Source: Alphaproteobacteria bacterium
GTDB lineage: Bacteria > Pseudomonadota > Alphaproteobacteria > Rhodobacterales > Rhodobacteraceae
Direction of reading: 5' to 3'
Assembly (NCBI GenBank): GCA_030429495.1
Contig: JAUIFH010000001.1
Location: 310,001 to 374,000 of the forward strand
DNA: 64,000 nucleotides
In this document: positions 8,930 through 15,682 of the stretch, piece by piece
Layout: every line of letters starts with the position of its first letter
How positions within the stretch are numbered: position 1 is the first letter of the stretch
Position numbers and translations under genes: made by a program
The notes under the pieces: generated by a model
The model's input: only the letters and a program-made list of their open reading frames with translations
Told to the model about the DNA's origin: nothing
Database searches by the model: none

Positions 8930-10001
8930 GCAGCACCCCCGGCACCGGCCAACGCCGACGTGGCCGGCTGGCGCTTTCAACACTGGGATGAACGCTCTCC
9001 GACGGATCGCGGCCGATCTTGCGGCGCGCGCGCAGTATGAATGCCTTGCCCCAGCCCCGCACCGTGCCGACCGAAGGCGCGCTGGCATCGGCCTCGATCC
9101 CGTCGCGCCAGCCGTCCGGAAGCGGCAGCCCATGCCGTTCCACCCGCTCCAGCATCCAGGTAAGCGACACGTTCGCAAGCGGACGCGCCGCGTTGAACCC
9201 GCCCAGTTGCCCGCCGACATCGCCATGCGAGCCGCGGAACCAGACCTGTTCGATCCGGCCCTCCCAGTCGCCGTCCGCCGTGTCCCAAAGGATCGGATCG
9301 AAGGCGGCGCGCCTCTCGTCCATCGCCAGCGCGTGATAGCCATGCTTCACGACCGGGCCGAGTGCGTGGTTATGGAATTCATGCTGCGGCTCGGTCCACA
9401 TCCACAGGAACGGCAGCCGCACGCCCAGCGCCTTAACCGTGTCGAAGACGCCGATCATCTCGACCTCGACCTTCTCGTGGCAGAACCGCTTGCGGAACGC
9501 GGCCTCGAACTTGCTCTCGCTTTCCCGCTGATAGTAGCGGTAGGCGAATTTCACATTGCGCTCGGTGGCACAATCGGTGCGCAGAAGCCCGACCTGGTCG
9601 ATGATCCCGGCGAGCGAGCGCACCGCATAGGCGCCGCGCGAATAGCCAAACAGGAACACCCGATCACCCGGCCGGTAGCGCGAGGCGAGCCAGCCATAGG
9701 CGCGCCTGATCTGCCGGTTGATACCGCGCCCCATCGCCACGTCCGGCGTATGACGCCACATGTGCCACTGCACCCCGGCTTCGTAGTAAAGCGACATCTG
9801 CGCCGACTGGCGAGCCTGGAGAAGCCGGTAGATACGGCCGACATTCGTCTCATGGCCAGGGGCCAGAGAGGACAGCGTACCGTCGAGCAGGATGACATGG
9901 TCGCAGGGGCCGCGCCCGCGCTTGGCGCTTTGCGTCTCGACCTGACGGCCGATGCGCAGAAGTTTCAACAGCTGTTCGGTCAGCCGCGTCACCCGAGCCA
10001 A
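8913..10001 (-). CDS. DUF2235 alpha/beta-hydrolase domain protein
   Basis: 362 residues. The N-terminal half has HVILLDGTLSSL, a GYSRGAYAVRSLAG nucleophile elbow (GxSxG) and, later, FRGSHGDVGGQ holding a candidate Asp/His pair, as in DUF2235 proteins. The domain is found in Tle1-type phospholipase effectors of type VI secretion and in many uncharacterised soluble hydrolases. No signal peptide and no T6SS genes (vgrG, hcp, immunity protein) are nearby, so a housekeeping hydrolase role is as likely as an effector role. The last 35 residues are basic and low-complexity. It faces the thioesterase gene convergently. Confidence 0.75.
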   Translation of the reverse strand: MARVTRLTEQLLKLLRIGRQVETQSAKRGRGPCDHVILLDGTLSSLAPGHETNVGRIYRLLQARQSAQMSLYYEAGVQWHMWRHTPDVAMGRGINRQIRRAYGWLASRYRPGDRVFLFGYSRGAYAVRSLAGIIDQVGLLRTDCATERNVKFAYRYYQRESESKFEAAFRKRFCHEKVEVEMIGVFDTVKALGVRLPFLWMWTEPQHEFHNHALGPVVKHGYHALAMDERRAAFDPILWDTADGDWEGRIEQVWFRGSHGDVGGQLGGFNAARPLANVSLTWMLERVERHGLPLPDGWRDGIEADASAPSVGTVRGWGKAFILRARRKIGRDPSESVHPSVESASRPRRRWPVPGVLLSRRT

Positions 10002-10352
10002 GCCTCCCGTTCCCTTACCCTGTCTCTCAGCATAGACCCGAAGACCGAGTCGCCCATAGTCGGGAAAACGTAACTTCCTGTTACCGCGTGTTTCCGTTTC
10101 CCCGCCGTCAACAGTGTCGCCGGGAACGGGCCTGTATCCGCATTCTGGTCTGGTCGCCGTGTCATCCCATGGCTCCGGTCAGTGCCGGCCGCCCCCGGGG
10201 AGTGTCGTCGAAGCCCGTCGGGGCGGCGCGTCGTCCTTCAAGATAATCCCGAAGGCGCGTCACCCCAGATTGTCGAAACAAGTTTGACGAAAGGTTGACC
10301 GCGCGCGAGGTCATTTCATGGCGTTTTGGTGCCGACCCGGTTTCCCCGTGTC
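10002..10352. other. Non-coding gap between the DUF2235 gene and ornithine decarboxylase
   Basis: About 350 bases with no convincing gene on either strand. It should hold the promoter of the leftward DUF2235 gene. I see no tRNA, known riboswitch or repeat in it. Confidence 0.4.
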
Positions 10353-10381
10353 AAAAAGGCCGGCGCCTTCCGGCACCGGCC
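10353..10381 (-). terminator. Intrinsic terminator of the ornithine decarboxylase gene
   Basis: Read on the minus strand, about 20 bases past the decarboxylase stop codon, a strong GC stem (GGGCCGG/CCGGCC core with GGAA in the loop) is followed by five T residues. Confidence 0.75.
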
Positions 10382-10402
10382 CTCAAAAGCCGCAAGCCCG
10401 GA

Positions 10403-11548
10403 TCAAAGGCCGAGGCGCATCACCGTGGCGATGACCATCGCACCGAAACCGTTGAACCGGGTGTTGGTCGCGGTCGAATAGGCGCCCATCCCGGAAAAGA
10501 TCAGGTAATCGCCCTCGGCGATATCCTCCGGCAGGTCGACCTCACCCGGCAGCCGGTCGACGCTGTCGCAGGTCGGGCCGAAGATCACGCGCGCCCGCGC
10601 CTCGCCTTCACGGCGCGCGCCCTCGGGCGACACCGCCGCGATGCGGTCGATGATGCCGGTGATCGGCAGTTCGTCCATGCAGCCGTAGGTGCCGTCGTTC
10701 AGGAACACGTGCTCGCCGTCACGCAGGCCCTTGATCCGGGCGGCGTGGCTGAAGCTTTCCGCGACAAGGCCGCGGCCCGGCTCGCAGACCAGCGCCGGCG
10801 GCTCGCCCGCGAAGGCCTCGTCTGCGACCCGCGCGATCAGTGCGAAGATCGCGTCAAGCTGCGGGATCTCGGTCGACAGGCGGTGCGACGGGAAGCCGCC
10901 GCCCACGTTCAGCCGCCGCGCCTTCACCCCGGCATTGGTGCAGATCTCGGCGGCGGCGCGCAGATAGGCGTCCCATGCCATCGGATCGGTGCACTGCGTT
11001 CCCGGGTGGAAGGTCAGCGAGGGGATGAAGCCATAGTCGGCCACTTCGCGCAGAAGCTCGGTCGCGAGTTCCACGGTCGCGCCGAACTTGGCGCCGAAAT
11101 TGTAGGCCGCGCCGGCGACCGGCAGCTTGAAGCGCACCGAAATCTCGGCGTCGCCCACCGGCACGATCTCGGCCAGTTTCTTCAGTTCCGACCGGCTGTC
11201 GACCGAATAGGACTTCACGCCCATCTCGACGGCATAGGCGATCTCGTGACGCCCGCGCACGGGGTTGTTGTAGTGCAGCGCCGCGGACGGCGCGAGGCGA
11301 CGCACCATCTCGATCTCGGCGGGAGAGGCGACATCGAAGCCCTGGATGCCGGCGGCGACGAGGTTCTGGATCACCATCTCCTCGGGGTTCGACTTCACCG
11401 CGTAGGTCACAAGCCCCGGGAATCCATCGATGAACTGCCGCGCGGTCGCCTGAAGAACGGCCGGGGCGAAGAACATGACCGGGTTGTCCGGCTGCTCGAT
11501 CCGCAGAAATTCGGACGGATTCGTCCAGATCGTTTTAGAGAGCCCCAT
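10403..11548 (-). CDS. Type III PLP-dependent decarboxylase (ornithine/lysine decarboxylase)
   Basis: 381 residues of the alanine-racemase-fold decarboxylase family. It makes putrescine (or cadaverine) from ornithine (or lysine), feeding polyamine synthesis. Visible motifs: the PLP lysine in TYAVKSNP near the N-terminus, FDVASPAEI, a SLTFHPGTQC stretch, NVGGGFPS, CEPGRG, and GPTCDSVD with the cysteine of the second active-site half. ATG 11548 is supported by AGGAG 8 bases upstream. It is divergent from an Lrp/AsnC regulator, a plausible controller. Ornithine versus lysine preference cannot be read from the sequence. Confidence 0.9.
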   Translation of the reverse strand: MGLSKTIWTNPSEFLRIEQPDNPVMFFAPAVLQATARQFIDGFPGLVTYAVKSNPEEMVIQNLVAAGIQGFDVASPAEIEMVRRLAPSAALHYNNPVRGRHEIAYAVEMGVKSYSVDSRSELKKLAEIVPVGDAEISVRFKLPVAGAAYNFGAKFGATVELATELLREVADYGFIPSLTFHPGTQCTDPMAWDAYLRAAAEICTNAGVKARRLNVGGGFPSHRLSTEIPQLDAIFALIARVADEAFAGEPPALVCEPGRGLVAESFSHAARIKGLRDGEHVFLNDGTYGCMDELPITGIIDRIAAVSPEGARREGEARARVIFGPTCDSVDRLPGEVDLPEDIAEGDYLIFSGMGAYSTATNTRFNGFGAMVIATVMRLGL

Positions 11549-11770
11549 CGGCGTCACTCCTGCCAACAAGGCGCAGCCACCTTTGCCCCGGACCACCGGT
11601 TGGAAAGCGCTTACGCATTTCACCAAACCAGGCCAGGTACGTATGAGCCGCCCTGCTCCTGCAACGAGTCCGCCGGATATGATGCACATTTTCACCGATC
11701 AAAAGAGTAGATTTGTGGTGCGACTCCGTTAGAATGACGAAATCAGCAATCAAAATGCCGGTGTTGCCAA
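11549..11770. promoter_or_regulatory. Divergent promoter region / decarboxylase 5' leader
   Basis: A 222-base region between the leftward decarboxylase gene and the rightward Lrp gene. The side nearest the Lrp gene (about 11690-11765) is AT-rich and probably holds both promoters. That leaves up to about 150 bases of leader before the decarboxylase start. Alphaproteobacterial ornithine decarboxylase genes often have a structured speF leader RNA; I cannot confirm one here by eye. Confidence 0.4.
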
Positions 11771-12202
11771 ATGGACGATCTGGACCGCTCAATCCTTGGG
11801 TTTCTCGGGTCGGACGCACGGGTTTCCGTGGCGACGCTCGCCCGGCGCCTGAAGGTCGCGCGCTCCACGATCCAGGCCCGGCTGGAACGGCTGGAGACCA
11901 CCGGCGTGATCGCCGGTTACACCGTCAAGCTGGGCGAGGCGGCGCGGCAGAACCGGATTCGCGCAACCGTCCTCCTGACGATCGAGCCGCGCGCCCAGGC
12001 CAATGTGCTGACCCGCCTCAAGGCCATCGCCGAGGTCGAGCGCGTGCACACCACGTCGGGCCGGGTCGATTTCCTCCTTCAGGTCGCCGCGCCCTCGACG
12101 GCGGTACTTGACGATGTCCTCGACCAGATCGGCGAGATGACCGGCGTGAAATCGTCCGAAAGCCTCATCCACCTCTCGACAAAGCTCGATCGCGCGGTCT
12201 GA
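11771..12202 (+). CDS. Lrp/AsnC family transcriptional regulator
   Basis: 143 residues: an N-terminal AsnC helix-turn-helix (ARVSVATLARRLKVARSTIQARLERLE), GVIAGYTVKLG at the linker, and a C-terminal RAM (ligand-binding) domain. These proteins form dimers to octamers and respond to amino acids. Its position head-to-head with the decarboxylase gene suggests that it controls that gene and itself, perhaps in response to ornithine, lysine or arginine. This is inferred from gene order only. Confidence 0.85.
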   Translation: MDDLDRSILGFLGSDARVSVATLARRLKVARSTIQARLERLETTGVIAGYTVKLGEAARQNRIRATVLLTIEPRAQANVLTRLKAIAEVERVHTTSGRVDFLLQVAAPSTAVLDDVLDQIGEMTGVKSSESLIHLSTKLDRAV

Positions 12203-12291
12203 TCCGGCGCTTGCTTTCACAGGGGCGGCGGCGCAGGCTGTCCTTGCCCCGGCCGCACCGGACGACCGGCGGCGATAACGGGAGGACGACA

Positions 12292-13050
12292 ATGGCCAAG
12301 CCGAAAAAGGGCAAGCCGTGCTGGTACGAGCTTTGCACAACCGACCCCGACGGGGCCGCCATGTTCTACAACGCCGTGCTAGGCTGGAGCTTCGCCAGCG
12401 CCGGGATGGCCGATTTCGACTACCGCCTCGCACGGTCGGGTGAGGACCTCGTCGCCGGCGTCATGCCGGGAGAGGCCGCACCTTTCTGGCTGATCTATGT
12501 GACCGTCCTTGATTGCGACAAGGCCGCGAAGGCCTTCGCCAAGGCGGGCGGCTCGATCCAGCAGGCGCCCGACGACATTCCCGGCACCGGCCGTTTCGCC
12601 ATCGTCGCCGACCCGCAGGGCGCGCCGCTCGGCCTGCTCCAGCCGCTTTCCGATGACAGCCGCGCCTTCGCGATGGACGAGGCGGGCCACGGCCGCTGGC
12701 ACGAGCTGATGACGACCGACCCGGCGGCGTCGCTTGAATTCTACGGCAAGCAGTTCGGCTGGAAACCGGGCGAGGCGATCGACATGGGGCCGATGGGCAC
12801 CTACCAGCTCTTCCGCCACGCCAAGACTGATATCGGCGGCATGATGAAACAGGCTCCCGGAATGCCCGGCCCCGACCATCCCTTCTGGCTCCCCTATTTC
12901 GGCGTCGACGGGGTAGAGGCCGCGATCGCCCGCGTCGCCGCCGCCGGCGGGCAGGCGCTGCACGGGCCGATGGAGGTGCCGGGCGGCAGCTTCATCATGG
13001 TCGGGCGCGACCCGCAGGGCGCGCTTTTCGCGCTGGTCGGGCCGAAATAG
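12292..13050 (+). CDS. VOC (glyoxalase/bleomycin-resistance) family protein with two tandem domains
   Basis: 252 residues made of two similar halves, each beginning with a W-[YH]-E-L-x-TTDP motif (CWYELCTTDPDGAAMFY and RWHELMTTDPAASLEFY) and ending in a DPQGA segment. This is the two-domain vicinal-oxygen-chelate architecture. Members include dioxygenases, isomerases, hydroxyproline-type epimerases and drug-binding proteins; the substrate is unknown. ATG 12292 has GGAGG 6 bases upstream, so an upstream in-frame start at 12211 is rejected. It converges on the next LysR gene with a 3-base gap. Confidence 0.8.
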   Translation: MAKPKKGKPCWYELCTTDPDGAAMFYNAVLGWSFASAGMADFDYRLARSGEDLVAGVMPGEAAPFWLIYVTVLDCDKAAKAFAKAGGSIQQAPDDIPGTGRFAIVADPQGAPLGLLQPLSDDSRAFAMDEAGHGRWHELMTTDPAASLEFYGKQFGWKPGEAIDMGPMGTYQLFRHAKTDIGGMMKQAPGMPGPDHPFWLPYFGVDGVEAAIARVAAAGGQALHGPMEVPGGSFIMVGRDPQGALFALVGPK

Positions 13051-13053
13051 CTA

Positions 13054-13953
13054 TCACGGCATCCGGCGTTCGATCTCCGTGCTTCGCGCGATCAGCCAGT
13101 CGCGGAACGCCCGCGCCGGGCGGCGGAGTGACGCGCTGCCGGGATAGACGAGGTGGTAGTATTCCAGCCCGGCGACCGCGACGCCGGGCAGACAGGAAAC
13201 GAGTCCCTGCGCCCGCATCACCGGATCGCTCGCCGGCGCACGGGCCAGCGCGATGCCGGTGCCATGGCCGGCCAGCGCCGCCGCCATGATCGTGGAATCG
13301 ACCATCACGAAGCGCGCGCCCGCGCCGAGGATCTTCAGCGCCTCGAAGACATGCGGCCAGCCCGCGCGATGCGTCGCCACCTCCAGAAGCGGGTGCGCCA
13401 GTAGATCGGCCGGGGTCCGGATGCTGGCCGCGATCTCCGGCGTCGCGACCGGATAGAGCACCTCGCCGAACAGCCGGTCATGCGCCGACCCATAGGCCGA
13501 GGGCGCGCCGAAGACGATCTTCAGGTCGCTGAAGGCGTGGGCGAAATCCTCGACCGCGTTGCCCGTCGTCAGGTTCAGCGCGATACCGGGATGCCGCTCG
13601 GTGAAATCGCTGTAGAGCGGCGCGAGGATACCTTGCGCGAAGATTAAGACCGCCTGCACGTAAAGCCGCTCTTCCCGCGCCCGGCCGAAGAGCCCCTGGG
13701 TCGAGCTTTCGAGCGAGACGAGCGACATCTGCACCGAGGGCAGATAGGCCCGCCCGGCCTCGGTCAGCGTCACCGCATGGGCATGCCGCGCGAAAAGCGC
13801 CCGGCCCAGATGACCTTCCAGCGCCTTGATCTGCTGGCTGACCGCGGGGGGCGACATGTTCAGCTCCGCCGCCGCGCGGGCGAAGCTCTCGGTCCGCGCC
13901 GCCGCCTCGAAGACGCGGAGCCAGTTGAGCGAGGGGATGCGGGTCGGCTCCAT
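13054..13953 (-). CDS. LysR-family regulator (GcvA-like), likely regulator of the PhyH/HD oxygenase pair
   Basis: 299 residues. The N-terminus (PSLNWLRVFEAAARTESFARAAAELNMSPPAVSQQIKALE) is the GcvA-type HTH in which the LysR domain begins with a LxxLRxFEAAAR motif, and a LysR substrate-binding domain follows. It is divergent from the PhyH gene. A perfect 23-bp palindrome starts 6 bases upstream of its ATG, so it probably represses itself and controls the dioxygenase operon. LysR regulators are also reported beside phosphonate phnY/phnZ-type genes. Confidence 0.85.
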   Translation of the reverse strand: MEPTRIPSLNWLRVFEAAARTESFARAAAELNMSPPAVSQQIKALEGHLGRALFARHAHAVTLTEAGRAYLPSVQMSLVSLESSTQGLFGRAREERLYVQAVLIFAQGILAPLYSDFTERHPGIALNLTTGNAVEDFAHAFSDLKIVFGAPSAYGSAHDRLFGEVLYPVATPEIAASIRTPADLLAHPLLEVATHRAGWPHVFEALKILGAGARFVMVDSTIMAAALAGHGTGIALARAPASDPVMRAQGLVSCLPGVAVAGLEYYHLVYPGSASLRRPARAFRDWLIARSTEIERRMP

Positions 13954-13958
13954 GAGTA

Positions 13959-13981
13959 GAGGATAAGCTCAGCTTATCCTC
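13959..13981. promoter_or_regulatory. Perfect 23-bp palindrome, candidate LysR operator
   Basis: Two 11-base arms, GAGGATAAGCT and AGCTTATCCTC, flank a single central C. The site lies 6 bases before the lysR start and 77 bases before the PhyH start. A palindrome this long and exact is unlikely by chance. Position and symmetry suggest the regulator's binding site, and binding there would also block lysR transcription or translation start. Confidence 0.7.
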
Positions 13982-14058
13982 AGCGGCAAGAGATACCGTT
14001 TTGAACCGCGCCCTCCCCGCGCTAGCGTCACCATCAAGCGACGGACAGGAGACAGCCC

Positions 14059-14940
14059 ATGTGTGTGCCCTTGATCGACGGCCGCCTCTCGGAGGCCGAG
14101 AAGGCGCGGTACTGGGAAGACGGCTACCTCTTCCCGATCCAGGCGATCCCGGCCGAAAAGGCCCGCGCCTGGCGCTCGGAGCTTGAAGCGATCGAACATG
14201 ACTGGCTCGACGCCGGCCTGCCGCTGCCCTTGAACACCTACAAGCGCGTCAACGCCCATTGCGTGCTGCCGTTCGCCCACCGGATCGGCACCGACCCCGC
14301 GATCCTCGACATCGTCGAAGGCATCCTCGGCCCCGATCTCCTGATCTACGGGGTGGAGTTCTTCATCAAGGAGCCGCGCACGAAGCACAAGGTTTCCATG
14401 CATCAGGACCTGACCTACTGGGGCCTCGGCGCGATCGACGGCATGGTGACGATGTGGCTGGCGCTCTCGCCCTCGACCCGCGCCTCTGGCTGCATGAATT
14501 TCGTCCGCGCTAGCCACCTCAACCCGATCCTGCCGCACGAGGACACTTTCGCCGAGGACAACCTTCTCAGCCGCGGGCAGGAAGTGAAGGTCGATGTCGC
14601 GCCGGAAGACCGCGTGCCGATCGAGCTGATGCCGGGCCAGATCAGCCTCCATCACGGTCTGACGATCCACGGCTCCGGCCCCAACACCACCGACGACCGC
14701 CGCATTGGCGCTGTCGTGCGCTACGTCACGCCCGAGATCGCCCAACTCGTCGGCGACAAGGACTACGCGATGATTGCCCGCGGCGCTGACCGCATTGGCA
14801 ATTTCATCAACTACGCCCCGCCCACGGCGAATTTCACGCCCGCAAGCCTTGCGCTTTACGACGAAATCCGCTCGGCTCAGGCCACGTTCCTGATGAAGGG
14901 CACGACGAACGCCAAGGGGCTCTACGCGGAGGCATGCTGA
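14059..14940 (+). CDS. PhyH-family Fe(II)/2-oxoglutarate dioxygenase (PhnY-like)
   Basis: 293 residues of the phytanoyl-CoA dioxygenase family. The iron-binding facial triad is visible as His115 and Asp117 in MHQDLTYW and the distal His204 in LTIHGSGPN, with a downstream Arg for 2-oxoglutarate. MTMWLALSPSTRASGCMNFV is the usual strand before the distal His. PhnY of the PhnY/PhnZ phosphonate pathway belongs to this family and hydroxylates 2-aminoethylphosphonate at C1. The next gene overlaps by one base and encodes an HD-domain protein like the PhnZ partner. The pair therefore looks like a hydroxylase plus oxygenative C-P (or similar) cleavage system. The substrate is inferred, not shown. Confidence 0.8.
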   Translation: MCVPLIDGRLSEAEKARYWEDGYLFPIQAIPAEKARAWRSELEAIEHDWLDAGLPLPLNTYKRVNAHCVLPFAHRIGTDPAILDIVEGILGPDLLIYGVEFFIKEPRTKHKVSMHQDLTYWGLGAIDGMVTMWLALSPSTRASGCMNFVRASHLNPILPHEDTFAEDNLLSRGQEVKVDVAPEDRVPIELMPGQISLHHGLTIHGSGPNTTDDRRIGAVVRYVTPEIAQLVGDKDYAMIARGADRIGNFINYAPPTANFTPASLALYDEIRSAQATFLMKGTTNAKGLYAEAC

Positions 14941-15554
14941 TGGACAAGGTCAGCTTCACCCGGATGAAGGACGGCACGCGGGAGGAATACGAATTCCTCA
15001 CCGCCCACGAGATCGACCATACGAAACACACCGCCGACCGACTCCTGACAGCGCTCGTCGACCTCGACAAATCGCTCTCCGGCTACCAGATCACCCGGCT
15101 TGGCCATTCGATCCAGTCGGCCACGCGGGCATGGCGCGACGGCGCGGATACCGACTGGGTGGTCTCGGCGCTCCTCCACGACATCGGCGACATCTACGCG
15201 CCCTACAATCACGACGAATACGCGGCCACCATCCTCAAGCCCTTCGTGCGCGAGCAATGCACCTGGGTCGTCCAGACCCATGGCGATTTCCAGATGCTCT
15301 ACTACGGCCATCATGTCGGCGGCGACCAGCACAAGCGCGACCGCCACCGGGGCAACCCCTATTTCGACGACTGCGCCGAGTTCTGCGAACGCTGGGACCA
15401 GGCGAGCTTCGACCCCGACTACGACACCCTTCCCCTCGACTTCTTCGCGCCCATGGTACGCGCGGTCTTCGCCCGCAAACCCTATGACCCGACGGTCATC
15501 CGCGCGGGCGAACGGGTGCCCCTGACAGACGCGACGGTGGCCGCCTCACGCTGA
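14940..15554 (+). CDS. HD-domain protein, candidate mixed-valent di-iron oxygenase (PhnZ/TmpB-like)
   Basis: 204 residues. GHSIQSATRAWRDGAD and ALLHDIGD give His56, His80 and Asp81. The 24-residue His-to-HD spacing equals that recalled for PhnZ (His34 to His58). Further candidate ligands are His91 or His114, His124 and Asp153 (in ERWDQ). HD oxygenases of this type (PhnZ, TmpB, MIOX) cleave C-P or C-C bonds with O2, while most other HD proteins are phosphohydrolases. The preceding PhyH dioxygenase favours the oxygenase reading. ATG 14940 is chosen because GGAGG lies 7 bases upstream and the PhyH stop overlaps it (TGATG); ATG 14934 is the alternative. A hairpin repeat follows. Confidence 0.7.
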   Translation: MDKVSFTRMKDGTREEYEFLTAHEIDHTKHTADRLLTALVDLDKSLSGYQITRLGHSIQSATRAWRDGADTDWVVSALLHDIGDIYAPYNHDEYAATILKPFVREQCTWVVQTHGDFQMLYYGHHVGGDQHKRDRHRGNPYFDDCAEFCERWDQASFDPDYDTLPLDFFAPMVRAVFARKPYDPTVIRAGERVPLTDATVAASR

Positions 15555-15557
15555 TCC

Positions 15558-15612
15558 GGCTTCTTCTGTTCGCAAATACTCCCGCCGGAGGCTTGCCGCC
15601 CGGTCACGGGCG
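15558..15612 (+). repeat. 3'-end hairpin repeat, copy B
   Basis: Just after the HD-domain gene: CTTCTTCTGTTC, then GCAAATACTCCCGCCGG and a weaker GC hairpin (CCGCC/GGCGG type). It shares the CTTCTTCTGTTC and AAATACTC boxes with the copies after valS and mtaB. Confidence 0.6.
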
Positions 15613-15682
15613 GCGACACCCGCCCTTCCCCTTGCCCCGCCCATTCGCTAAGGGAAACGCAAGCAAGAACGGAACGTGACCC

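Noticed and set aside
11600-11720. A small reading frame in the decarboxylase leader containing HHIRRT, like part of the enterobacterial SpeFL arrest peptide
   Set aside because: Only six residues match, the start codon is a weak GTG without a clear ribosome-binding site, and the frame runs past the decarboxylase start.
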